64,000 nt of DNA from Mimachlamys varia (GCA_947623455.1 OX392530.1:29047405-29111404); one strand, 5' to 3'. Shown: positions 12,501 through 24,187, counted from the stretch's first letter. Notes: generated by a model not told the origin, from the letters alone. Numbers and translations: made by a program.

Positions 12501-15500
12501 TATTACTTCGGGTAAAAATACACATGTATAAATTATAATGTCTTGTATAACTATATGTTTACTTTATCAATTAGGGAAAAACAGACCGGAAACATTTTTA
12601 TAGTTTATCATTCGATAACCTTAAGCTCAATTCCCTATTCTGGTAATAAACTATAAATAATTCTCGCATTGTTACAATTTATTGAAGTAGGATGCCATCT
12701 GAAATGCTCAAAAGGAATACTTGTCAGTTTTGCATACACATGTAACATGATAACTGGTTGTATTAAATGTATATTGTATGAAATGGCAGCTACAAATATT
12801 TCTTAATTAGATATATAAATCATCGTTATTCAAGTTAAAGTTTTTACGGAGAATATGTGATTCATTTATAATCGATGTCATCTTGCAGTATCAACTATGA
12901 CCAGATCAGAAGAGTGGAGGAAACTACTCTTCCAGAGAAATTATCCTGTTGAGTTCGAAAACGGTGAGTTAACCAAAGGAACAGAAATCGTGATATTTAC
13001 ATCAATTGCTTGTTAAAGGTGGCGCAACACTACGAAATTATTGACAGAAAACATTGAAATATAGAAATTGGGATTTTATTTCTTCAGTGAATGGACACAT
13101 TTTTAGGAATTACTCAATCCGCTGGGTTTTTTTTGTCGGAAGCACGTGCTGTTGATGATGTACTCTATTCTTACGTCTGTGCTTGCTACATGCATTTTAC
13201 TAGTTAGTCCGAAGGGTTCTGACGCTCCCGCCAGCCATCCAAATATTTAGTGGGTAAAAGAATCAGAACTCTTTGGACTATTTACTAGTATCCATGTTAT
13301 GTGTTATGTGTATCAATTGTTTGATTAAATGGAAATTCGTGTAGCTACATTGTAGTACCGAGTAACTTTGAAGTTACAGTACTAGGCATGGTGTCTTTAT
13401 TGCATCAGGGCCTCGTTGCTTCCATTCCAATTTCGATTGAACTTTCTTTTTCAAATCAACTCAAACCCCTATGGAACTCGACGTGATCGGCTGGTGACCC
13501 CATACCTTATCATGTCTTATCGGGGAATCGAACCCCGGTCGTATTGGTAAAAGGCCAGTGCCCGATATGATCTGGAAGTTACTATTGAGTTGTCATACGA
13601 TGCCGGAATGGTAGGAATTAAATAGGCTATAAGAAATGTCCCTATTTCATGATGCCAACAATGTTATACAAATTATAAGTAAGTATACCCTGGGTGTGGA
13701 GCACTTGACCGCTGCGCAGTCAGGTATTTTCATCCTCAGAACGGTAATATTCTTTCTTTTTATAAATCTGTTGTAAGGGTGAAGGAAAGAGGATGCGTCG
13801 GATCTAAATTCAAACTAGGCTGCTTTCAAACCTTCGAGGGTATGTGAGGATACCCTCTTTATTACGTACAAAATACATACGTACGTTTCCTCCAACGATG
13901 TCGCTGCTCTACCGGCTGCATTTCTTGATTCCCTGTACGAATTTGTGATTCAACCTGCTGCGGTCAAAATCTAGGTCATTGTTACTATAAAAAGTTTGAT
14001 AGATCCTAAACGACATCACTACTCTACAGATTGTGCTGTGCTCAAAAACTTAGACATCGTGACTATAAATAGAAATTGACAGAAATTCGGATGTCCCCGC
14101 TCTACATACTTCATTTTTCAACTGATTGGCGTGCAACCAGTGATCACAAACATCATCTCTTGTACGGGTTCGCATTTCATCCTGTTGTGGTAAAAAACTA
14201 GGTCAACGTTACTATAAATAGAAATTGACGGAAATTTGCAAGGTCACCTTTCAATAAGAGGAAACTTGGACGTCACCGCTCTACAGACTGTATTTCTCGA
14301 CCGATTGACAGGAATATTTAATACACAAGTGTTCACAAAAATCATTCCCTATCATCATTTAAGTAACATTTACCGTGGACGCATACCGGCTCATAAAAAA
14401 GCATGACTTATCTAATCACTCAACATTTCCTTTCTCACTTTGCATTTTTATATTTGAGGAGCGGGTGTATTAACATCGTCTACGATGCTTTGTTAATGTT
14501 GTCTGTTTTGTCGTTGTAGAGCCCCCCTGGTACAAAGTTTTACAGAGTTATCGACCGTGTCGTTCCCTGTATGACGGGCTGGTAAGTGTGACTAGTTTTA
14601 TAGCCTGGTGTACCCAGGCTGATAAGTGTTATAGTTACTAGTACTGTAGCCTGACGGACTCGGACTGGTAAGTGTGACTAGTACTGTAGCCTGACGGACT
14701 CGGGCTGGTAACTGTGACTGGTACTGTAGCCTGACAGATTCTCGGACTGGTAAGTGTGACTGGTACTGTAGCCTGACAGACTCGGACTTGTAAGTGTGAC
14801 TAGTACTTTAGCCTGACGGACTCGGGCTGGTAAGTGTGACTGGTACTTTAGCCTGACGGACTCGGACTAGTAAGTTTGACTGGTACTGTAGCCTGACGGA
14901 CTCGGGCTGGAAGTTTGACTGGTACTGTAGCCTGACGGACTCGGGCTGGTAAGTGTGACTAGTACTGTAGCCTGACAGATTCTCGGACTGGTAAGTGTGA
15001 CTAGTACTTTAGCCTGACGGACTCGGGCTGGTAAGTGTGACTAGTACTTTAGCCTGACGGACTCGGGCTGGTAAGTGTGACTAGTACTGTAGCCTGACGG
15101 ACTCGGACTGGTAAGTGTGACTGGTACTGTAGCCTGACGGACTCGGACTGGTAAGTTTGACTAGTACTGTAGCCTGACGGACTCGGGCCGGTAAGTGTGA
15201 CTAGTACTGTAGCCTGACGGACTCCCAAACTGGTAAGTGTGACTAGTACTGTAGCCTTACAGACTCTCGGACTGGTAAGTGTGACTAGTACTTTAGCCTG
15301 ACGGACTCGGACTGGTAAGTGTGACTAGTACTTTAGCCGGACGGACTCGGACTGGTAAGTGTGACTAGTACTTTAGCCTGACGGACTCGGACTGGTAAGT
15401 GTGACTAGTACTGTAGCCTGACGGACTCGGGCTGGTAAGTGTGACTAGTACTGTAGCCTGACGGACTCGGACTAGTAAGTGTGACTGGTACTGTAGCCGG

Positions 15501-17229
15501 ACGGACTCAGGCTGGTAAGTGTGACTAGTACTTTAGCCTGACAGATTCTCGGACTGGTAAGTGTGACTGGTACTGTAGCCTGACAGACTCGGACTTGTAA
15601 GTGTGACTGGTACTTTAGCCTGACGGACTCGGACTAGTAAGTTTGACTGGTACTGTAGCCTGACGGACTCGGGCTGGTAAGTGTGACTAGTACTGTAGCC
15701 TGACGGACTCGGGCTGGTAAGTGTGACTAGTACTGTAGCCTGACAGATTCTCGGACTGGTAAGTGTGACTAGTACTTTAGCCTGACGGACTCGGGCTGGT
15801 AAGTGTGACTAGTACTTTAGCCTGACGGACTCGGGCTGGTAAGTGTGACTAGTACTGTAGCCTGACGGACTCGGGCTGGTAAGTGTGACTGGTACTGTAG
15901 CCTGACGGACTCGGACTGGTAAGTTTGACTAGTACTGTAGCCTGACGGACTCGGGCCGGTAAGTGTGACTAGTACTGTAGCCTGACGGACTCCCAAACTG
16001 GTAAGTGTGACTAGTACTGTAGCCTTACAGACTCTCGGACTGGTAAGTGTGACTAGTACTTTAGCCTGACGGACTCGGACTGGTAAGTGTGACTAGTACT
16101 TTAGCCGGACGGACTCGGACTGGTAAGTGTGACTAGTACTTTAGCCTGACGGACTCGGACTGGTAAGTGTGACTAGTACTGTAGCCTGACGGACTCGGGC
16201 TGGTAAGTGTGACTAGTACTGTAGCCTGACGGACTCGGACTAGTAAGTGTGACTGGTACTGTAGCCGGACGGACTCAGGCTGGTAAGTGTGACTAGTACT
16301 TTAGCCTGACGGACTCGGACTGGTAAGTGTTACTAGTACTTTAGCCTGACGGACTCGGACTGGTAAGTGTGACTAGTACTTTAGCCTGACGGACTCGGAC
16401 TGGTAAGTGTGACTAGTACTTTAGCCTGACGGACTCGGACTGGTAAGTGTGACTAGTACTGTAGCCTGACGGACTCGGGCTGGTAAGTGTGACTAGTACT
16501 GTAACCTGACGGACTCGGACTGGTAAGTGTGACTGGTACTGTAGCCGGACGGACTCAGGCTGGTAAGTGTGACTAGTACTTTAGCCTGACGGACTCGGGC
16601 TGGTAAGTGTGACTAGTACTTTAGCCTGACGGACTCGGGCCGGTAAGTGTGACTGGTACTTTAGCCTGACGGACTCGGGCTGGTAAGTGTGACTAGTACT
16701 TTAGCCTGACGGACTCGGGCCGGTAAGTGTGACTAGTACTGTAGCCGGACGGACTCGGACTGGTAAGTGTTACTAGTAGCCTGACGGACTCGGACTGGTA
16801 AGTGTGACTAGTACTGTAGCCGGACGGACTCGGACTGGTAAGTGTTACTGGTACTGTAGCCTGACGGACTCAGACTGGTAAGTGTTACTTGTAGCCTGAC
16901 AGACTCTCGGGTTTGTAAGTGTGACGAGTAGCCTGAATGTATCTAGTTCAGACACCACCCTATGAAACTTCGCTAGCCAATGAGAGTATCGCATCGTATG
17001 GTACACATTTGGTTTGCGAAGTAGCACCCCATGTATCGTCTGTGAAGCTATGTGCTGTTTTTTTCTATTTCAGTTCAGATCTGGACATGTCGAAAAGGTT
17101 GATGCTTGCGTCCAAACAGACTTCACCTTCGTCAGAAAATGTTTCGTGCTGGGCATGGAGTCATTTGAACAGAAAGAAAAAGAACAGACGAACGGAATAT
17201 GGAAAATGTGCTGTTGTGGGCGACAGTAG
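9595..17229 (+). CDS. Unrecognised six-exon gene, predicted 147 aa protein
   Basis: Proposed exons: 1 (non-coding) ~9595-9655; 2, 9790-9887 with ATG at 9812; 3, 11233-11307; 4, 12889-12963; 5, 14520-14581; 6, 17074-17229 ending in TAG. All introns are GT-AG and the phases (1, 1, 1, 0) join without a stop. The start has a good context (AAAATGG). No signal peptide, membrane segment or known domain is visible. The protein is basic in the middle (RKYVRRVPRVIKR) and ends in a Cys-rich tail (KMCCCGRQ). Exons 2 and 4 resemble each other: both have [DE]EW[KR] followed by F, N and P at similar spacing, and both end in G|GTGAGTT. Exons 2-3 and 4-5 may therefore be an internal duplication. I do not recognise the family and assign no function. 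Support is splice sites, phase and promoter only; transcript data are lacking. Confidence 0.55.
10365..11215. repeat. 27-bp minisatellite in intron 2 of the unknown gene
   Basis: About 31 copies of a 27-bp unit (ACACATTGTTATATTTTGTACAGGCC split over the repeat; variants GTAAAGGACC, GTACGGGCCC, TATTATGT). Because 27 is a multiple of three and the unit lacks stops, three frames stay open for 290-340 codons. The resulting 9-residue repeat proteins (for example GPHIVIFCT) are by-products and are not called genes. The array lies 18 bp before the acceptor of exon 3. Confidence 0.9.
11528..11920 (+). mobile_element. TTAA-flanked MITE, copy 1
   Basis: About 393 bp with inverted ends AGGCCCAATATACGTAACTT / AAGTTACGTATATTGGGCT. 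The right end abuts TTAA at 11921-11924, which is shared with the inverted copy that follows. The left flanking TTAA has been lost. It belongs to the family also seen at 11925, 23660, 24188, 49822, 59311 and 59691. Confidence 0.75.
11925..12307 (-). mobile_element. TTAA-flanked MITE, copy 2 (inverted)
   Basis: Inverted relative to copy 1 and flanked by TTAA at 11921-11924 and 12308-12311. Its body matches the complement of the other copies. The two copies form an inverted dimer sharing a single central TTAA. Located in intron 3 of the unknown gene. Confidence 0.75.
13205..13280. mobile_element. 76-bp MULE-like foldback derivative with 9-bp TSD
   Basis: The ends are TAGTCCGAAGGGTTCTGAC and its imperfect complement ending in TTTGGACTA. 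It is flanked on both sides by TTTACTAGT (13196-13204 and 13281-13289), a 9-bp target-site duplication. It is an internally deleted relative of the 512-bp element at 41517-42028. Located in intron 4 of the unknown gene. Confidence 0.75.
13395..13580 (-). mobile_element. SINE-like repeat, minus strand
   Basis: On the minus strand a strong B-box sequence (CGGGGTTCGATTCCCCG, plus-strand near 13519-13535) lies downstream of a tRNA-like GGGCACTGGCC segment and is followed by a unique body. The arrangement fits a tRNA-derived SINE. A complete cloverleaf cannot be drawn. Confidence 0.4.
14582..16935 (+). repeat. 40-bp minisatellite carrying a splice donor in each unit
   Basis: Roughly 58 copies of a 40-bp unit start exactly at the donor of exon 5. 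The consensus runs GTAAGTGTGACTAGTACTGT then AGCCTGACGGACTCGG(G/A)CTG. The first unit is the real exon-intron junction (exon end CCTGTATGACGGGCTG|GTAAGTGTGACTAGT), and nearly every later unit repeats CTG|GTAAGTGTG. A longer-range duplication is visible: the rare variant ACTCCCAAACTGG followed by CCTTACAGACTCTCGG occurs near 15224 and again near 15992, about 770 bp apart. Confidence 0.9.
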
Positions 17230-17486
17230 AAACATACGGATGTGTGGAACCTCAGCGTCACAAAAAGATATCCAAACTATTATTTTACTGGCATAGACTT
17301 GCAGCTAGTATATTATATCACGAATTTAGGATATCTTTGAAATTGAAAGCTATGCCGACTGAAATTCTCTACATGTACAATGTATATTGAAAGTGGTAGC
17401 TTATAGAAAGTATCACTCTACCATATATCATGTAAATGTTGATGAGCCCATGGAGGTTGAGACATATGCGCGAAAGCCTTACTTAT

Positions 17487-19110
17487 ATGATAGATGGCGC
17501 CTAGACCTTTATGTGATTGGTGGCGCCGAGGCCTTTATGTGATTGGTGGCGCCGAGGCCTTTATGTGATTGGTGGCGCCGAGGCCTTTATGTGATAGGTG
17601 GCGCCGTGGCCTTTATGTGATAGTTGGCTACGAGGCCTTTATGTGATAGTTGGCTACGAGGTCTTTAGTGATAGTTGGCGCCGTGGCCTTTATGTGATAG
17701 GTGGCGCCGTGGCCTTTATGTGATAGTTGGCTACGAGGCCTTTATGTGATAGGTGGCGCTGAGACCTTTATGGCATGGGTGGCGCTGAGGCCTTTATGTG
17801 ATAGGTGGCGCTGAGACCTTTATGTGATAGTTGGCTACGAGGCCTTTATGTGATAGGTGGCGCTGAGACCTTTATGTGATAGTTGGCTACGAGGTCTTTA
17901 TGTGATAGGTGGCGCTGAGGCCTTTATGGCATGGGTGGCGCTGAGGCCTTTCTGTGGTAGGTGGCGCTGAGAAGTTTATGTGATAGGTGGCGCTGAGGCC
18001 TTTATGTGATAGGTGGCGCTGAGGCCTTTATGTGTTAAGTGGTGCTTAGGCCTTTCCGTGGTAGGTGGCACTGAGCCCTGATATGATAGGTGGCGCTGAG
18101 GCCTGTATGTGTTAGGTGGCGCTGAGGCCTTTATATATTAGGTGGCGCTGAGACCTTTATGTGATAGGTGGCGCTGAGGCCTTTATATGATAGGTGGCGC
18201 TGATGCCTTTATGTGATAGGTGGCGCTGAGGTCTTTATGTGATTGGTGGCGCTGAGGCCTTTATATGATTGGTGGCGCTGAGACCTTTATGTGATAGGTG
18301 GCGCTGAGGCCTTTATATGATAGGTGGCGCTGAGGCCTTTATGTGATAGGTGGCGCTGAGACCTTTATGTGATAGGTGGCGCTGAGGCCTTTATATGATA
18401 GGTGGCGCTGAGGTCTTTATGTGATAGGTGGCGCTGAGGCCTTTATATGATAGGTGGCGCTGAGACCTTTATGTGATAGATGGCGCTGAGGCCTTTATAT
18501 GATAGGTGGCGCTGAGGTCTTTATGTGATAGGTGGCGCTGAGGCCTTTATATGATAGGTGGCGCTGAGGTCTTTATGTGATAGGTGGCGCTGAGGCCTTT
18601 ATATGATAGGTGGCGCTGAGACCTTTATGTGATAGGTGGCGCTGAGGCCTTTATATGATAGGTGGCGCTGAGGTCTTTATGTGATAGGTGGCGCTGAGGC
18701 CTTTATATGATAGGTGGCGCTGAGGCCTTTATATGATAGGTGGCGCTGAGGCCTTTATGTGATAGATGGCGCTGAGGCCTTTATGTGATAGGTGGCGCTG
18801 AGGCGCTGATGGCGCCGAGGCCTATGTGATAAGTGGCGCTGAGGCACAGATGGCGCCGAGGCCTTCGTGTGTTAAGTGGTGCTTAGGCCTTTCCGTGGTA
18901 GGTGGCGCTGAGACCTTTATGTGATAGGTGGCGCTGAGGCCTATATACATGTGTACTAGTTTCGATGGAGCCGAGGCCAATGTGATAATATATATATACA
19001 TGTAGGTACATTTAGGCAGCGTCAACGTTACGGCCTATGTGTAGGTGGCGCGCGTGAAGGTATTGTGATACATTTAGTCGGCGCTGAGGCCTATGTGATA
19101 GGTGGCGCTT
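17487..19110. repeat. 26-bp minisatellite downstream of the unknown gene
   Basis: About 55-60 copies of a 26-bp unit (TGATAGGTGGCGCTGAG(G/A)CC plus TTTATG). The left third uses GGCGCCGAGG and GGCTACGAGG variants and the middle is dominated by GGCGCTGAGG. Beyond about 18780 the copies become irregular. It lies 258 bp after the stop codon of the upstream gene and may be transcribed in its 3' untranslated region, since the first AATAAA I find downstream is near 19783. Confidence 0.85.
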
Positions 19111-21330
19111 ATACATTTGTTGCATTTCCTCGATACGAATTTTCATCATTTATAATCCATTTGTATATAGATATAATACCCAAATTAGATTCTTAATTTA
19201 AAAACAACTTGCTCGAAAACATCGTCGGAAACCTACGGAACATTTCTCTATCTTTATATACAAACGATATAGACGTGTACCGTGGGATTCCGCCGATAGT
19301 TCCAAAAGGATCCAAACACAATACTGTACTGTTATAATTGTTTACAACTTTCACTAATTCGTAGGGCAATGCTGACTACTAGGAATCTAATTATCATTTC
19401 GTATACACCCCTGAAGACACATTTGAAGTCTTTCGATACAAAGGTTGGAAAAGTTCATTTTGAAAATTCAGGGTTGAATGTGTTAAAATGGAGACAATAC
19501 CTCATGATATGGTATTCAGTGATATATTATTTATATAATTTGATATATACATGTATACACTTCAAATGTAGATGGTTTTATATCGGTATTTCGTAGGATT
19601 ATTGATTATATTTTGTAAAATTTTAATGCGTCTCTACAATTGACTATTGTACACATATATATGTATATAAAAAAGGTGTTACAATACGTGTATCTTTACA
19701 CTTTTTGTCTCTATTATTCTATGTGTAAGAGTTCAAACGAGGTTGTTCTCAATTTATACCTAATTTTTAAGAAGTGTTGAATAAAGATGACGTTGGAATA
19801 CTGTGTCGTCTTATTAACACATAGTCAACAGTACACCAGTATCGTGTACCAAAGTTAATTCTGGTGGATTTTTAGTCCCTGAGATATGCTGGAACCTCCA
19901 TAGCCACAGTTATCTCATTTGAGTAGTGGCACGGTACATAATATACATGTACACATTTGGCACGGTACAAAATATACACATTTCCGTGGTACACGATTTG
20001 AAATTATACAAAACAAGTTTAATTTTACTTCTAAATTCATATATTAAAGATGTTTTCCGCACCTGACCCTTCTGCTTCTATAGTAGTTTAAAAGTTTTGG
20101 ATTCCTATCTTTTGGCCCGTTGCATCACTGAAGAGTCCTAGGAGGACGAGACAGCTGTATGATGCAGTTTAATTCATTTTTCGGCATATGGTATCTATTA
20201 CAAAATTTTAAAATGCAGCATATGTGTGTGTTTTATGTGTGTCTTTTATACAAATTGACCAAACTGGACACATCAAGGACAAAATACGGGCCATGGGACA
20301 ATCTTAATGGTCAAAGCAATACTAAGGGAACATCTAAATTGACAAAACAAAACCGATGGAACAAAAAAACATTCAAAACAATACCAAGGGGACATAACAT
20401 CAAATTGGTTAAAACAAAACTAAGGGAACGCCAAACGGACAAAATAAGACCAAGGAACACCAGAATATACTGATATACTTCAGTCGTTATGTTCTACATA
20501 GTAATTTCTGAAGGCATGGTATTGAACTTCAAGTCAACCATGTTGTGTCAATGTGATATATATACATATCCTATGTCGGATGTGAAAACGTTTAAAGTAC
20601 GTACAGTCATACATACCATCTATAATTTATAATTTGATATCATAAGCAATAAATGTTGTTTTCTTTTCTAGTGGCGCCAACTTAATTCCAACAAATGAAA
20701 TATGTTGTCTACGGAATTAGACAGGTCAGTTTGGTTAATAACAATTGGTGCCAAATTTCTTTTCAACACCAACAGTAATTGAAAGCAAGCTTTATGGACC
20801 GTGGAATAAGCAAAGAGACTGCAAATGATCGATGTCTCGAATAGGAGCCGCCAAGGTGAACATATGCTAGAGAAATCTTATTCTCGGAGAAAATATTTTA
20901 GAACGTCTAATGTTTCGCTTGCAGCAAGCCCCGTCCTGTTTTAGAAAGTGAACAGAAATGTATTCTAGTTTCCTAAATTCCATAGATTAGTTACCGTAAT
21001 CTTTGACCTACAGACCTGAAGAGTAATCCCAAGCAAAGACTTTCAGTAATTATAAGGAAGCACTGTCTTAATTTAAAGTTAGATAGGCTCAGGTTATCTC
21101 ACGGAATCCTTTGTTCAGACGATGCAAACCAAGCCGACGCAGACGACAAAAAAGTTTTGACAGGCAAGTTGTTGATTGTCTGATCAGAGAGACCTGAGAA
21201 TATGGTACTTGGTATTTTGGACCTATATAAAATGATAAATATTTGACATTGAAGGGTTTGTGGCAGATTTAAAGTTTAGGTAGGATTAAGATCGCCTTTT
21301 AGCTTCAAGCTGGAGAGAATTTCACTTTAG
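19111..21330. other. Intergenic, no gene seen
   Basis: AT-rich DNA. An open frame of 104 codons at 20159-20473 is made partly of short AAAACAAnACCAAGGGAACA-like repeats and has no recognisable similarity. A duplicated GGCACGGTACA(T/A)AATATACA motif lies at 19927-19980. Nothing more is supported. Confidence 0.4.
19781..19790 (+). terminator. Candidate polyadenylation signal
   Basis: TTGAATAAAGATG is the first AATAAA I could find after the stop codon at 17229. If used, the last exon would be about 2.7 kb and include the whole 26-bp array. Other hexamers could be used instead. Confidence 0.25.
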
Positions 21331-21499
21331 TTCACTGGTAAACCGTAGTGCACCCGTCTGGATCCTTGAGATCGAGGTTTGATCCAGAAGCACAGTTGTA
21401 TGCCCCGCGTTGAAGTGGTGGGGAGAGGAGGGACAAATAGCGTTGCCTATGATCTCCGTCCCGTCCCGATTCAACGTAAGCACAATATCAACTTAATTC

Positions 21500-22170
21500 G
21501 TTTACAGATTTTTTTTTTATATAAAACTCTCTACAAAGGTCAAGTATGTAGCTGGACATTGTTGTGTTTCATGGTTCAAAGGTCAAGGCCAAGATCACGT
21601 ACACTCGCTATATACATGCACCTAGAATATCGTCAACTGATTCGAATGAAAAACACTTAATTTACCAACTTCATTCTTTAATGGTATTTGTCAAACGTCA
21701 TACAAGGTTTAAGCATGGGTAACTTACATACTCCGACATCCTTGTATTTCAGGGTTCAAATAGCAAGGCCAAAGACACACTTGCTATATATAGAACTTCA
21801 TCAACTGACTCAGTTAAAACATTTGGCAACATCAGTCGTTCATTGATTTTAGTCAAACTTTATACAGAGGTCAGATATGGGTATACTTCCGACATCCTTG
21901 TATTTCAGGGTCTAAGGTCAAGGCCAAGGTCTACGTTGCCATATATACAAACAATCAATGACCAATTCAGTGTCATCAATCTAGCCATTTCATTTTCTTA
22001 TAGATTTTGACGAAAGTATATACACAGAATATATCAGACAGTTTTTGTTTGTTTCAGCGTTCCAAGGTCAAGGTCACAGTTGGTATACAAACAAAAATTG
22101 TACAGAAAATCATCAACTGATCCATTGGTAGTATTTTATGTTGATCAGTTAATTTTTCATGATTACAGGG
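21500..22170. repeat. Degenerate ~150-bp tandem repeats
   Basis: Four diverged units share a TTGT(A/G)TTTCA(G/T)GGTTCAAAGGTCAAGGCCAAG block, a TATATA block and an ATCAACTGATTC block. They resemble the internal units of the non-autonomous elements elsewhere in the window, but I found no ends. Confidence 0.5.
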
Positions 22171-22387
22171 TCAATTTCAGATGACATCAGGGGCATTTAT
22201 GTCTCTTACAGACATTTTCTAGGCTCTTAACTGATTATATAACACTATAAAATACCCTCCCAGATGGAGGGAACAAGGTCATCTTGTACAAAATAGTGAC
22301 TACTTATATACAAATGAAGAGTGCATATTTAGCCTTAAGGCCGACTAAAGATGGCAAAACAGCAACTTTGATGTTTTCTCTTCTTAA

Positions 22388-22805
22388 ACTAGAACTGTCG
22401 TCCGGGGGCCAACTCATACCTCCGTCCCCTTAAAGTTATTTGTACCATATATGAGAAATATATGGTATATATAAATGTGTTCTATAGAATGTAGGGGGCA
22501 CATTTACATATTGTACTGTCTATTCAAACAAATTTTTTTAAAAGATCCATTGAAAATTGAACAAATGCATAGCTGGACAAAATTGTGTTCATTTTTTATA
22601 TAAAAAGGGAAATAGTTTTCTGAAAAAGGGTCGAAAATGCAAATTTACTTCAGGGGGCACATCTTCATACTGTACTGTCTATTTCCACACAATTTTAAGA
22701 AGATCTGTTTAAAACTGAGCAAATGCATAGCGGAACAAAACTGTGTCTACAGACAGACAACCTGATCCTAGTATACTCCCCCTAACTTCCTTGCGGGGGT
22801 ATAAT
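22388..22805 (+). mobile_element. Short element of the CTAGAACTGT...GGGGGTATAAT family
   Basis: It begins CTAGAACTGTCGTCCGGGGGCC and ends in a hairpin-like CCCCCTAACTTCCTTGCGGGGG followed by TATAAT. Two internal repeats of a GAACAAATGCATAGC(T/G)GGACAAAA block are present. The same start and end recur in the 59788-60949 insertion. No protein is encoded. Confidence 0.5.
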
Positions 22806-22978
22806 TGTGATTAAACTCCGGTCCAGAACTTCTTAAATGGAATTATAACAGTGAAGCAATGTTAATGATCAATATCACTTTAATAACACAATATTAACAG
22901 ATTAGATTATAAACTCACAATCATGCAAAAAAAAATAAATTTAACTGGAAGCAACAGATATCTGCATGTCATTATTAG

Positions 22979-23188
22979 TGATGGCAAGTTCAACAAAACA
23001 GCAAACATTTCTAGTTCAGTGACTATTTACTGATGGTAAGTTCAACTAAACAGCAAACATTTTTAGTTCAGTGACTATTTACTGATGGTAAGTTCAACAA
23101 AACAGCAAACATTTCTAGTTCAGTGACTATTTACTGATGGCAAGTTCAACAAAGCAGCAAACATTTCTAGTTCAGTGACTATTTACCC
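22979..23188. repeat. 52-bp tandem repeat, four copies
   Basis: Four near-identical 52-bp units (TGATGGTAAGTTCAACAAAACAG then CAAACATTTCTAGTTCAGTGACTATTTAC), starts at 22979, 23031 and onward. No coding or regulatory role is evident. Confidence 0.8.
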
Positions 23189-23659
23189 AACATTGTTTTT
23201 TTCGTGTAATTGTGAAAATATTACCACAACGTGAGGTAATCATTATAGAAATACAACAAACAGTGGAACATTTCCCCAAGTCTGACAAGTAAGATCTAAT
23301 TTAGCTGGCAAGCTAGATGGTACACACATGTGAACGAGTATTATACAACATGGACAAGACTAGGCTAAATCGTTTCTAAAAAGACAGTGATTGGTAATAT
23401 TTTTATCAAATATTGCAAAATTATTGGAAATTGTTAATTTTACATGAGTGTTAAAACCACTGAATCAGATGTTTTTTCATGTTGCCTCCAATTTAATTTG
23501 CTTTTAAAAAATTTAATCAAAATGGTTTTGATATTACCAGGTAATATCCTGACACATGCACTTAAGATAAAGTCACCCACCAAACAGCAAATAAAAAAAA
23601 AATACACTAAAGTATATGAAAATTACACCTTTTTTTATCTACCTCTGCATAACATTTAA

Positions 23660-24044
23660 AGGCCCAATATACATAACTTTCGGCAAAACTTAAAGCAAAA
23701 ATCAAGCCTAATAACTTTTTATATTTATAGATTTAGTTAAGATTAAATGATATCCGCAATATTCAAGATGAATTCTTACACGGTTACCGGTACAGCAGCA
23801 GTTGAAACTAGGTATTTGTAAACACGCGTCCATTTTGAACTGTCTTCTAAGTTCGGCTTGTTGTTGAAGTGGACCCCACCTGAATTAATTTCAATTCTTT
23901 GGATTTTTCTGTCAAAAGTTTCTTGTAAGTTACCGCTCAAGTTAACTTCGTTTTAGGCTTATTTTTGCATGGTTATCAACTGGATTTTTGTTCAGAATTT
24001 TTCAGAATCACGAAAAATTTCCTAAAGTTACGTATATTGTGCCT
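23660..24044 (+). mobile_element. TTAA-flanked MITE, copy 3
   Basis: 385 bp flanked by TTAA at 23656-23659 and 24045-24048. The inverted ends are AGGCCCAATATACATAACTT / AAGTTACGTATATTGTGCCT. It contains a short conserved ATG frame (MNSYTVTGTAAVETRYL) seen in most full copies. Confidence 0.8.
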
Positions 24045-24187
24045 TTAAAGCATGATATGATATTCTCAACAGGATATTACAAATCCAGCTAACACAGGCA
24101 TAACTTGTCACAGTCCAATATACACAGGAAGTAATGAATAAAGGAAAATAAATCTTAGCATGATCACACAACTAACATGTTCCTTAA

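Noticed and set aside
10365..19110. Regular repeats resembling a CRISPR array
   Set aside because: Units are directly contiguous with no unique spacers, in a eukaryotic intron-rich setting.
20159..20473. 104-codon frame beginning MMQFNSFF
   Set aside because: The second half is low-complexity repeats and there is no promoter, splice or homology support.
21330..21430. tRNA/SINE head suggested by GAGGTTTGATCC
   Set aside because: The B box is weak and no element boundaries or tail could be found.
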